Shown: positions 24,948-38,100 of the stretch, in pieces
Layout: each line of letters opens with the position of its first letter
How positions within the stretch are numbered: the first letter of the stretch is position 1
Assembly (NCBI RefSeq): GCF_021155765.1
Contig: NC_060107.1
Location: forward strand, 1,532,501 to 1,596,500
Direction: 5' to 3'
DNA length: 64,000 nucleotides
Source: Diprion similis
Lineage: Eukaryota > Arthropoda > Insecta > Hymenoptera > Diprionidae
Position numbers and translations under genes: made by a program
Notes under the pieces: generated by a model
Told to the model about the DNA's origin: nothing
Databases searched by the model: none
Seen by the model: the letters and a program-made list of their open reading frames with translations, nothing else

Positions 24948-27900
24948 ATTAGAGTGGCGCAAAAAAATCGACTTTTTTGTTTTTTGTCTTAGTCTCGGGT
25001 CACAAAATGTTAGTTTTTGATGTTTTAAGAGCCCACTTCAAAGGACATCTCAAAAAAAAATTTTAAGAGGTCGCTCGTAATTTAAAAAAATGTCAAAAGT
25101 CGTCAAAAAATTTAATTAAAAAAAATTATATTTTCAGTATTTTGTTTGATTTTTAATTCATGGCGCGGTGTATTGTTATAGATTCTTTCTTACTAAATTG
25201 AAGAAAAAAAATTTATGAAATTTTAATATGAATATTAAAAGGTCGATCGAAAAGATCTGAAGAAATGCACCAAAAAATTGAAAAAAAATTATGAGCGACC
25301 TTTCAAAATTCAAATTTTGAACTGAAACTTTCGGAAACTTATTTCTTTTTTTTGTCTATAAAATTATACCGTAACGAGAAAAAAAATAAAAAAAAAAAAA
25401 AAAATCGATATTTGACGATTTCTGACGTTTTAAAAAATGTGGAGTGACTTCTTAAAATTTTTTTTTCGAGCTGTCCTTTGGAGTGGGCTCTTAAAACATC
25501 AAAAACTAACATTTTGTCACACGAGGCTAAAAAAAAAAAAAAATAGTCGTTTTTTTTGCGCCACCCTAATGTATATAAATAATAAACGGGAAGCGGTATC
25601 TTATAGACGTTATAAGTTAACTATACGTTCGTGTCTCGTCTAATCCTAGCCAAATATGAAAATAGATACGCAATTTGTCGGAAAAAAAGATAAAAGTAAA
25701 ATAATAAAGAAGGACTAGATCGATTCGCCGTAACACTAATAAATATCTCAGATCGATGGTGTAAGGAAATAAAGTAAAACAATGAACATGTAACACTTTA
25801 GTTAAACCAATCCGAAAACATATCCAAACTGGTGACGTCATATAAGCTTGATATTTTCTTTTCTTTCTTTAGTGTTTAAATTATTATTACTATTATTTTT
25901 ACTACTTTTTTAATTATCCAGAAATAAATAAGTAACCTCAAGTAACTTGTTTACGTGATTTCTGTGACGTCATGTTGGACATTCCTTATTTTTATTTCCT
26001 TACGCCATACTCATATCGAAAAATATTAATCGACCCTGATCAATTGCTTATGTGGAAAAATTGGACAGAAAGAGAGTATAAAAGATTCGAGACGAAGCCT
26101 AGCTGACCTGGACACGATTTACTTCGAGGACGTGCCTGATTCAAGTTTGGTAAAATTGCTCGTCTATTTCGACGTCGGATGGTAAAACTGCGAACAATTC
26201 TGCAGAGCATCCCTCGCCAAAGAGACTCGCTTCTGCATGGCCGCTCGATACCCAGTTGTTGGTGCTGTTCGTCTCGGCGGCGGCGACCTCGACCTCGACC
26301 CCGACCTCCAACCCGAACGACCCGGACCTACCCTACAACGTCGTCGTCGTCGACGTCGTCGTCGTCGTCTACGTGGTGGAATTGACCGTAGCCTTGTAAA
26401 TAGCTCGTTCCCGACTTTAAAAGGGTTTCAGCAATCTCGACTCTTCGGCGACGATTTATTGTTGCAGACAAGTTAACTGCGAATGGAATAATCCATATAT
26501 GATGTATGCTGAGCATGGGGTTTTCATGAACACGTAGATTAGGATAGAATAGAATTGTTGAAAAGTTTTTGAAATTATTTTTGAGTCAGTAGATTTGTTG
26601 ACTTGAATATTCTGCGTTTTATGGACATTTTTTTCATTTTATTGAAGTTTGAAGTACTCGTATTTTTTATTCATAATTTTTTTTCTGGATTTATTGACAC
26701 AACGACATTTTCTTTACATTCGGGGTGAAATTGTGACAGAAATTAATCTAGTAGTTTTGGTTTTATTGAAAAATTAGATATATATATCACGTTCGTCAAT
26801 ATATCGTGTGACTGTGATAGAGTAAATGAACGTGTCCATTCAGTTTTCATTTCTATAACGAACTTCATGCCTGAAAAAATTACAAGTCGCCGGCCCTGGA
26901 CTCATGAGTCTCATCTCCGGCCGACCGGTTTGCAAACTCCAAGCTCGCCCTTTTTTTACAGGTTCGAGACTTGGAAATCGATACGTTTTGTCAGTTCGAT
27001 TGCGAAGCAGTGGAACGTAATTGAGTATTAAATAAGAAGTCAAGGGAAAATGATTTCACTATTAGGTATAGCAAAATTCTAAAACGTAAAAATACTCAAG
27101 TTTATGGATGAAAACATTTTTTAATTATTCAAAAATTGAACAAGTAGGTGCTTGTGAAATTCTATGAAATCTCATCAAGTCGAATGAAAATCCGACGAGG
27201 TGAGATCACGTGACAAGAATCCTTGTGCAATATCACGAAGTCTTACAGAATATACGAATGGAATTCCGATTACGAAATCCCACGAAGTCTTGAAAATCCA
27301 ATCAACTCTTTTTTTCAAGTCTCGAACTCCAGCAAATGTGATACGCAATTTCACCCTTAAAACCTCAAAAACTAACATTTTGTCTCACGAGACTCGAAAA
27401 AAAAAAAAAAAAAAAAGTAGTCGTTTTTTTTCCGCCACCCTAATATATATATACATCAAGAAAGTAATCTTCAACTCTTTATTAGCAAAGTGACTCTCGC
27501 CTTCTGATAAACCTGCAAGTTACAAATTCCAATCTTGATTAACGATGAGATCGCAGACCGTCAGGCCTGGCTGGCAGCGCCGGCTTTAAATTAGGGCCGC
27601 CTTAATTGCACCGGGATTGCGCAACGTTTAATTACACGACTCAGATCGCGTCCGGCGAGTTGTTAGCGCATTGCAGCGCATTGCAGCCTGAAAACTGGCG
27701 CATCGGAGACGCGCAGTGTCACAAATTACTCGTATCGGCCACGTGTCGAGCCGCAATGTCACGTGACTTTGACACCCACCCGCGCTACAACGGCTTCCGA
27801 CATTTGCCGCCAGAGAGCGCCACCGACTTGAGTTTAAAAGGATGTTGCAGATTCGACGGACGACGTCACGACGGAATTCGATTCTTTTTCTTATCTAAAT

Positions 27901-28070
27901 CATGATTTGACAATTAGTCATTTTTTTTCCAACGCAATCTACCTATTTTCAATAAAATCATTTTTATCGTTAGATATATATACTCCATTTTTTTTTTTTC
28001 TATCCAGCCAATCGATGATCGAGGAATTATTTCAAATTGATAAAAACTCGATTATCGTTTACGGAAGTCG

Positions 28071-28107
<37 letters not shown>

Positions 28108-28413
28108 TTTCGGATTTACAAAATTTTCAGCACGCTTTGCGTTGTTTCAGTTTATTTGAACTAGATCGGCAATACTGAATGATTTTTTTTTTTATTAAAA
28201 AAGGAAAAAAATTCAACGTTAAAGATTATATTTTTTGTTCCCCTTTTATATATTTCACACGCGGTTTTACCTACTATTGAGATTTTTCTCTCAATTACCG
28301 AAAAGCTAGAAGCCATAATCTCGTGGTTCCAAAGGTTTTGGAAAAGAAGAATAACAAACGAATCGGGATAAAAATAGATATTCTATGTAAACGTTTTTTT
28401 CTTACCCCTGTAT

Positions 28414-28446
<33 letters not shown>

Positions 28447-31400
28447 TATATACAATGTATATATATATATATATATCTGCAATTTTTCTAAGAAAAATTT
28501 CAACTTTCTTTATACATATTTAAATACCTTATCACACAGCCAACTGCATTTACTCGGTATATTAGTTTCTAGTGTTAAAGTTGAAAGAAAAAAGAAAAAG
28601 TTGTTAAACAATTCTTTTCTTTATAATATATTTTCTTCTTTTTAATAACGTTTAAATCATCGAGTATGTGATTATCGTATCTGCTTTTCAGGGTCTCATT
28701 TGGCTCTAGCAAAGGATCGATGGTCGAGACACTCGTCTATGAGACTCCCGTCCAAGAGGAGCCGGAAAATAACCATTTTCACGAGCACAATGGACGACTA
28801 CCAATACCGAACGCCTACGGATCGGCGGCTCTTCTCGTCGCCCCTGAAACCGAGTAAGTATAATAATTATAAGGATCATCAATTCGGTGACTGAAGTTTG
28901 TTGTCTAGGGTGAAGTCTATCGACGAGATTTTTTAGTGATATGAAGTTTTTATTTCACGTGATTTATTCTTCGACTGTGGACGGAAAAATAATAACGATA
29001 TAGGTGATAAAATATTATATATGTATATACCTATTATTTTATACTCTTGTGGAATTTTTTCTTGAAAGAAAAATGGAAATCAGAGAATATGGTGGAAAGA
29101 TATTGTTTCATATAGAATAGCGTGGAATTAGATGGGCACCCCTTTTTGTCCCACTTTTCACGATGACGGATGAAAAATGATGGATCGTTCAGTCAGTCAG
29201 TCAGTCAGTCGGTCAAGAGGGAGAAAATCAACGGCTGCGCACATCGCATGCAGCGTGGATATATATATATATATAGGGCATTCCATTACGCCAATCCGTC
29301 TGCCATTAAATACCATGAGCAGCAGTGATTTTTTTTCTTTATCTTTTTCTGTTCACTTTTTTTCTTACCCCTTGATTAAACAAGAATTATTGTTTGTTTT
29401 TTTTTTGTTTTGCTCAAGTATTCATTTTTTAGGTATCTACAATGGATGGTCGATATACCTGAATCGTGATAATAATTTGTCGATAAATTGATATCGGACA
29501 CAAGTGATAAGAGAGGCAAGAGAAAAAAGAAAAGAAAAGAAAAGAAACAAACGAAAAATATGACCTACATATTTACTTCTGCAGTAATAATCGTTCATTA
29601 TCGTATTATTTATATAGATTATAGATTACGTACACGGAAATTCGATTAATCTTTTCTCTTTCTCTTTCTGATGATAAATAAAATTGATCAATTAAACACG
29701 CAACTCGGAGGTCCAAGAGCAGAAAAAAAAAAAATGAAAACAAAAAAAAAAAAACATTCAAATGTATATAAGGACTATAATTTACGTTATCGTAGAAAAG
29801 GATTACTCCTGCGCAATAAGACGTTTCGCATGCATACTGTGCACTCTAACCAAGGTAATCGCGTATTACAAATTGACTTTATGCACGTAATTACTTGGAC
29901 GTAAGGTATTAATTACATTGATATGTCTTCATTGACCTTATACAAAATAGATCTCGTCAGTTGGAGTTAAGATTGAATCGCACGTATTTTGCGAAGCAAT
30001 TATTCCGAGTTGTATTTGTTTGTTTGTTTTTTTTTTTTTTTCTAGGAATCTTCGTATTTATTTACAAATTATAATATACAATTAATAAATTATTTTTTTA
30101 CGTATATATATCGTTTAATAAAGGTTCAGGATACCTATTTAAGCGCGTAATCGTTTATGCATTTAGGTATATTGAAACGACGTCTTGTGATAAAAAATGA
30201 TTTATATATTCGATAAATATTAGTTGTTCCACAAGTTTTTCGAACCTGCATCACGAGTGGTAGAACCGGTTTGAAAAATACCAACCTTATCGTACAGCCG
30301 CTGCCAATATTCTTTCGTTCGTTGTGCATACATGTATATATACATTATACAAATGATTCACGATTGTAAATAACACGGTTGTATTATTAAACCACGCAAA
30401 GCCGACTCGCTTGCCGTCGGAATTACATGCACTCGACAAAATGCCGAAGCATCTTTTTTCATCTATACAATAATTAAGTTCGATTACCCTATAGATTATT
30501 TTTTAAGCATTCACTCTTGACCTGATTCGTATACTTTACTTTATTCTTTAATAAAGTATCGCTTGCAAAGAGAGAGAGAGAGAGAGAGAGAAAACTCGGT
30601 CATCTTTATCTCTCGGGAGTTTTTTTCATTTCTTCAATTATGTTTTATGTATATTTTTGTCGTTACGTAACGTAACAATCGCATTGTAAAGAGAGGTAAT
30701 TTATTTTTTCAATATCAGGTGGCGAGAATGAAAAGAAAAAAAAATCTCTTGGTGTAAGGTATACTTATTTATGTAAAGAAAAGTTTTTCAATCAAACACG
30801 TATTGGAAAACTAAGAGGAAAAACAAGAACAAGAAGAAGAAGAAGAAGAAGAAGGAGAACGAGTAGCAGGGAATGAGGATTGCGCAACGTCCTCCGGATT
30901 CTGTAACACGGAATTCTACAAACTTGTTTATAGTAATTTAATTAAACTTCGATTGTCGGTCCGTATGTGTCTATATATATATATATATATTAAGACTTTC
31001 GTTTCAACTAGATCAGCCAACGACATGACTGCGTTCCGAACTTCGACGTAATGTACTTCACCTGCCGACTCTATGAAACTCGTTTAAGGGGACGCTCTGG
31101 TCGATTTCGACGTTGACGTATACGATATATTTTTATTTCTGCGTTAAATGAAAGTCTGTTGTAATGTTTTTGTTCAGAATTGAGAATAGAGTTCCTTTAT
31201 AAACTCATCTGTAATTGACGATTATCGTATTTTTATTCAGAAATTAATGAAGAAAGAAACGAATCAGGCTCCGATTCGATAGCAGAATTTGTTTCTTAAA
31301 CAATGTAACTTGATTTTTGATAAAAGAAGTGACATAAATTCAATAGCTGAAAAGTGAAAAGCAAAATTTATATCAAAGAAATTTAAATTGTTGAATATTT

Positions 31401-32121
31401 TTTACCAGATGGTTTGAATTCCATAACATGCTATTGATTTTTATTGATACTCCAAATAATATTCGACCTTTTTTTTTTTGTGATTCTCTGTGATTCTATC
31501 CAATTCGTAAGTAACTGAAAATCGTGTGGAACGTGTGGATAAGGTAGAAATCTGTAGAAATCACTCGAAATCAAAGTAAATTAATTGATATCATTCAATA
31601 TTCGATCAGTAAGTGAACGATTCGTCGAAATTTTGAACATTTGTTCGTTAGACTCGAAAATTTGATTTCCTCAAAGTACAAGCATCTCATCTCTCTTCAG
31701 TTTTTACACAAGAAAGGTAGACTAAAAACTAAGCGACACGTATTTTCTTATATCTGCCAATCAGCGATTTAAGGGGATGAAATCACCCTCCAAAGTAAAA
31801 CACGTCAAGGGATAATTTCGCAGTCTCACCCCCAAGAACAAAACATTGTCAAACCTAATCCAACTGAAAAAGTTTACCTCTAACAAGAAATGAAAAAAGT
31901 AATTACCTCAATTTCCAAAAAAAAAAAAAAAAAAAAAAAACAAAAAGAAGATTACCAATCAAATCGCCGTTTGAAACGCCTAACTTTGCCGTGCGGGTTT
32001 CACCCCCTTAAATTGCTTAATATATGGCATATAAAAAAAAAAAAATACACGTCGCTTAGTTTTCAGTCTAAAAGAAATCAAAATCAACCTGAAATACCTT
32101 GCCTTCTCAGATGGAAGGAAG

Positions 32122-32152
<31 letters not shown>

Positions 32153-35100
32153 GCGTCTAAAAATCCGTGAGTTCCATGCAAGGGTAAGGTACATGCATGC
32201 AACATAGAAGACCGTAAGGTGGCGCCGCGTGGCCAAATTGCAAAGCATGTATAACACGCAGGCGTGGTGCGACGTTACGAAGCAAAAGAGCCTCAGTCCG
32301 ACCCTGCAGGTCCGACTTGACGCTGTACGTGGTCGTCGAATTGTGAACCCCGGTTGTCTCTCGGTTCGCTGAAGCAAACGTCGCGCGTTTACTTGGTCTC
32401 ACGTATACGTATATATATATATGTAAAAAAGAATTATTTGTGCAAAAGAAGAAGAGAAAAAAAAAAAAAAAAAATAGAAAAATAGAAAAAGACGAAGAAC
32501 CAAAAATAATTAACATTTCCCGGTACAGTCGATTCTCTTCGTTTCACAATTTTACGTATATACATACTATATCTACACTTCTAGTAGCATATATATATAT
32601 ATACGTTATTTACGATTAATCTCGTGTGCTTATATTTTCCCTCCTCTTCTCCCTCCCCCCCCCCCCCCCCCAAGCCTCCTTCCTTCTCCACCCCTCTTCA
32701 ACCCTCCGACCCTACCCAAAACTTGACTCCGATCCCTCGGTTCCCCCGGTTTTTATTTTTATTCTCTTCTTTATCCCAGCCCAATTAATATCTCTGGGTC
32801 AGTGCGAAGAACGACGAATTCATCGACTGAAGAATTCCGTCGTTTGATGTAGAAAGTCTCAAGGTTTCGACTTTGGAGAGATATAAACAAGAAACTAACT
32901 GGTCTTCAGTGATTTTGGATTTCCTGTCGGAAGTATTTCAAGTTTTTCGAAACTAGGATTTTAACGACTTTTTCGAGGTATGTGTGTGATATTATTATCA
33001 AGTATAATCGATTCTTTGAATGAAAACTAAGAGATTGTTATTTGTATTATTATTGCAACAGCAATGGCAAAGAATATCTCGATTATTTTCAATTATCATT
33101 TCCACTTTCTCCTACGTGAGTGAGTTATTATGCATTCAGGGCTGTAAGTCGCGTTTCCGGTGTTCTATATTCTGATTGTTTATAATCCATAAGGTAGTGT
33201 TGGTACAATTTGTATCCTGTGCATTGGAATTACACGCTTTGCCTTCTCACTCTTTTATACATCGCTGGATTTGAGATATGAATTTTATGTATGTCACTTC
33301 CGGGCAAAAGAATTAAGTGGGTTTTAGCTTGAGGGGTTGACGCGAGATCCCAGCCGCCCTTTGTCGGAAATCTTATTTCGAATTTTGTGTCTTTATATCT
33401 ATGGACGTGGAATTAGAACTTACAAAAAATAAGCCTAAGCAATTCATGAATTAGATTGCGTTTTTCAATTTTTTCCGGATAATTGGAGTATCTGGGATTA
33501 ATTTTTTTTACACGGCAATTCGTAGAGGGGCAGAAAAAATCCGTGGGTTCAAAAGCAACGGTGGTAACCGTGATACTAAAACGCGTGAAATATCACTGCA
33601 AGGTTGCCATGGATACCCGCCATCTTGACACACAATTCGGTCACCCCTTCATTGTCTCCCTTCTTCCCTAGTTTCCCGTTTCTCCCGACTCTCGTTCCTA
33701 CTACAAGGCGGAAAAGGAAGCTTCTTGCTTACGACGAATCGTATTTTGGCTTAAAATGAATATCGGGTGCAGATCATATTAGTCAAATCAATATAAATAT
33801 TGTCTACGTCCAATCAGTTTTTACTCTGACGTTTCACCTGTTGGTCAGATTTTCAAGGAAGAAAAGTATTTTTCAGAATTGATCGTGGGAATTTAGTCTT
33901 CTGGATTTATTGTTTCGTAACTCTAGCCACAAGGACTAAGGAATTTTATAAGCTTATTCTTATTTTGAAATTCTGGCAACGTTAGACTGGTTTTCATTCG
34001 AACGATGGATGCGAATTCGAAGAAATTAAAACTCATTCAGGAATCTAGTAACTTACTCATATTTTATACTCACTCGTTGTATAAACGTTTGTCCGTCGAT
34101 CAATCGATACTGAAAGATTCGACTTCTCTTCTCTTTACTCTGTGGCCTTAACTTTATGTTTTTTCACGGAAATTGCGATAACTTTTATGCCACTTCAGGT
34201 GTATTGTATTCCTCATGTGTATCCTCTACACACAATATTAATGGTCTTCTCGGCAACCAAGCGATATCGAACGCTTTCAAAAGGGCGTTACTTATACAGT
34301 ATATATAGTATATATACACCTGGGGTGTGTAAGTTGGATGCATTATGCATGAAAAAAAAGGAGAACAGTTCTTACAACGATTCTTCCGCCTAATTAATAA
34401 TTGGCAATTTACGTTACGCCCACGAAACAACAATCGCAACATTACATCCGTTGTTCAAAATGTACATACATATGATAAATTTGAATGTCGTGTAAACGAC
34501 CGTCTCCGGCAAACGTTTAATCATGAATGAAATTTTTATTTTTTAAAAACAAAATTGATAACGATCCAACATTTTGATCTCATATATATATCGATGGCAC
34601 GTTGTCCGAGTTATTTAGAGCTTGGCCAAATATAAATATCTGTAAGAAAAATTTTACGACTAGTGCTAATAGCTGAGTGACGAATAATACCGTGAACATA
34701 GTCCTCAGCCTTTGCCTCAATGTCCATTCATCAGATTTTAATCGATCTAAAATTTCCAAAACTTTTCACAATTTTTTCGTACCTAATGTGGATCACTCGA
34801 TAAATCCCAGAAAATCAGCAATAACAATGACTAACGATCCATGAATTTTAATCCTGTGTGGTTTCCTGTATCTTCGGGTCACCGTTTACACCGTCAGGTA
34901 TAACGATCGTACAACTATATATATATACAAAGTACAGTTAAAATTGGAAGAGCGGGTGCGAAATACGTTTTTAAGAAGGGAAGGTTCGTGCCGCTCTTGA
35001 AAGATCGTCGACCGTCGTCGACCCATTGTTGAGAAAATGTCACAAATCCCCATCCTCCCCCCCTTCTTCCGGACTCAAAGATGAGAAAACTGGGGAACTA

Positions 35101-38100
35101 GGCTGACGTTGCACGCCCTTTAAAAGGGTAGAAAAATTTATGCAATATAAAACTTTAGGAGAGTCTATATGCATTACATTATGTACCATTGATGGTCTAA
35201 AGAAGGAATCAGCAATAAAATTGTCGAGATGATGGGAGTCCGCCGATCGATATTAGATTTCACCATGGACTTTCTAATCTTCGGCCCTTATGTAGGTGGC
35301 TACCTACTAGAAATTGGGAACGAGGATGGGCTTACGATTAGTGTATAGTATTTCCCTTGGTCTGCACGGTTTTAATGACGCCGCAACGGCCTGCGGGCCG
35401 TTTTCCATTTACCGCGATGACGGCATTCACGCTTTTGGATCCGCACGTCGTTTTCTATATGCATATATAGTAGTTAAATATGTGTTGTGTGTATATATAC
35501 ATGTACAATGTATACACCTACCTGCCTTATGCTCGTGGACCTTGAGTCGTTGCGTCACTATTCACATTCGTCAAACGTTTATATGGATGTACAGATGTGA
35601 ACGTTAGAGAAATAGATGGATAGATAGACAGATATTTTTATGTCTATCTATAACAATATTAGACAAAAAGAAAATTACTCCGTAACTAATAGAGAAGAGT
35701 AAGGATTTAAACTTGAATATCTAGCCTAGAGGATGAATTCTTTACGATGCCAAACACTCTAAAGCTGATCGAATATTGGACGTTCTAATCTGCATCAAAC
35801 TTCATTGTTGATCACAATCGCTCTGGGGGGAAAAAATATCTAACAAGTATTTATTGGTCGTTCAATCTGACGCGCGCGTCGAAACTTTCGAAGCCGTTTA
35901 GTTTTATCAGAGGTTATTTTTGACCTGACTGATGCTGCAGAATCGACCGCCGGCATGATTAATATTATACCCGTGTTATATATACATTATATTATCGTAT
36001 ACCGTACTCCTATACCATCAGAGATTTAGATTACACCATAGACTCGCTTTATTTATTAGGAATAACTCCTGCTCGTGAGTGAACGATTCCATACCCACAA
36101 CCTATTTCTCAAACCATCCAGCGATGTGAAGGAATGAATAAACTGATCATGTGATCATTATTTTTTATTATACTAACTATATTTCATTTGACTAAACCTT
36201 GAAGTACTACTAAATCATTCCCAATGATGATTGGTTGATTTGTCGAATCGATGATAACCATCATCCATACGACTGACATCCATTGGTCCCCTTTTCCGTT
36301 GCTCAGAGAGTGTAACTTAAGGTACTTTTATGACATCTATTGTTATCGAAGTCGCCTGCTGCGCGAACGGCTGTTGCTGGCTTATGTATGTATAGCAGTG
36401 AGAAACGAACCTCTGGCAAAGCGAGCCACCTCCAAGCAAGCAAATATATATACACACACGTAGGTACCTACACGTGTACGTGTGCAGTATAAAATACACG
36501 CAGAGCTGTGAGGAAGGAGAGAGTATCGCACCATCATGCAAACCGCTCCGACGATGGTTTTTTGGACTACCTACGGTCACAAAACCCGTCTTCCTCTTTC
36601 CCCTTCGCTCGATGGATGGATGGAGAGCGGCCGAGGCCACGACGGGGTTCGAGTCATGCCTCTGTTCACAGCTTCTCCTTGCCCCGTCGGAATCACGAAT
36701 GGAAAGGAGAGATGCAATGCACTGGCCAGAGAAAAGAAGAGACTAGAGGAGAGGAGAGGAGAGAAGAGGAGAGGACGGTGCTGTACGGTTAACCAACGCC
36801 GCCATGCCGCCTTCTCGTCTTCCCATCCAATGATCCATCCACCACAGTCGAGATACTGCTGCGGTGTCACACTTGGGTAGAGACTTCTCACACCTCTCGA
36901 CGAGTAACCCTTCACTCAGTAGGGCGACTTATCGTGAGCTGCTTTTCGCGTATTGAGAGCATCCAGTCGAATACCCAATGTCATATCGTATCCGCCAGAG
37001 ATAGACTGCAAGGAGCGACAAGAGTCCTGGTCTTCTTCTTCTTCTTCTTCTTCTTCTTGGTATTCTCAGGTGGCGTAAGGAGTTGACTTCTCCGTTTTCC
37101 ATTCTCCATTCCATGCACGACAGAGGCAGATATCACACCTGCAGATGTTCGCTGTGTGTCCACAGCTGACTTCCGGTTTTACTACGTCTAGTTGTATGTA
37201 CCTGCATGTGATTACCAGGTGTTGTTACATCATCGGAACCTGATTAGTCGGTTTGACGGAACCTGTAACAACCAACGAAAGTCTGTCCGCCACCATTGAC
37301 TGACAGTGCCTTTAACGTTATAAAGCACGTGTGCAAGGACAATGTGGACAAGGATAATTGCATGTCAGCACCTCAGGCATTCCCCTGAGCTTATACGATG
37401 GCCTAGACACGCCCTGGGTAACTCAAGGTCGTATCTCTTTCTCGATGGGTATGCAGGTATGCAGACGTTATACCTCGCGTTTACATGCGTCTCTGTATTT
37501 CCAGTGTCTTTAGGGACTTGTTTGAAAATTGTTGGATAGGTGTTTGGGAAAGAATCGAAGATCAGGATGGGGAAAAATACGTATTCATATCTCTTTTTTC
37601 ACAGCATATGTAAGACAATGAACGGTTCTTTAAACCGAGCTCAATTCAAGTCTAATGATAGTTCGGATATTATGACGGTGAAAGAGAGACCGTCTAGAAA
37701 TTTCTAAACATTTAACACCTCATCTTCAAGGATAATTTATTCACAGAATTCCATCGGCACTTTCGGTACTGGTAAATTTTTAAGGTATAATTCCCAGATA
37801 TTTTTTCAGCATGGCGAATGTATCGGTGGATTCTACTTGATAACGGTTCTCAACGCTGAATTTCCGACTATCATGGTTAAGAGTTTGACGGAGAGGGAGA
37901 ATATCTTGTCGGCTATCTTTCAAGGTGGTGTAATTGAATTTCCTCGCCAATCTAGCCTAGCTGTGCTCGTAATCGTCGCTGCTGGCAACCGAGGCTTTCC
38001 CCTTGCCTTGCCTCTCATCTCTACGCTTTCGTTACTCCGGTGCAACTGGAGTACATATAATTGTAAATGTACATAAATGCATTAGAAGAAGTGCAGAAGA

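Larger units (their letters stand above)
19551..28691 (+). other. Intron 2 of the long gene (9.1 kb)
   Basis: Contains GGTT repeats (22852-22883), a CAC/ACC tract (about 23589-23629), a 68-nt TA run (24873-24940), an inverted-repeat element (24949-25569) and its truncated relative (27353-27443), a TATA-box-led GC-rich segment (26077-26480) and a GC island with two CACGTG boxes (27540-27880). A strong donor-like site near 21896 (TTTTTTG|GTGAGTGAA) could end an alternative 5' UTR exon. No in-phase coding exon was found. Confidence 0.45.

Noticed and set aside
27606-27905. 99-codon ORF over the GC island
   Set aside because: It needs a non-ATG start in a eukaryotic context and has no recognisable product; regulatory DNA is the simpler reading.
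30829-30853. GAA repeat array and the many TA, CA and ATT arrays as CRISPR-like repeats
   Set aside because: They are plain microsatellites without spacers.
36508-36915. Overlapping ORFs of 90-114 codons on both strands
   Set aside because: Driven by GAGAGGAGA-type simple repeats and high GC; no splice phase fits the host gene.
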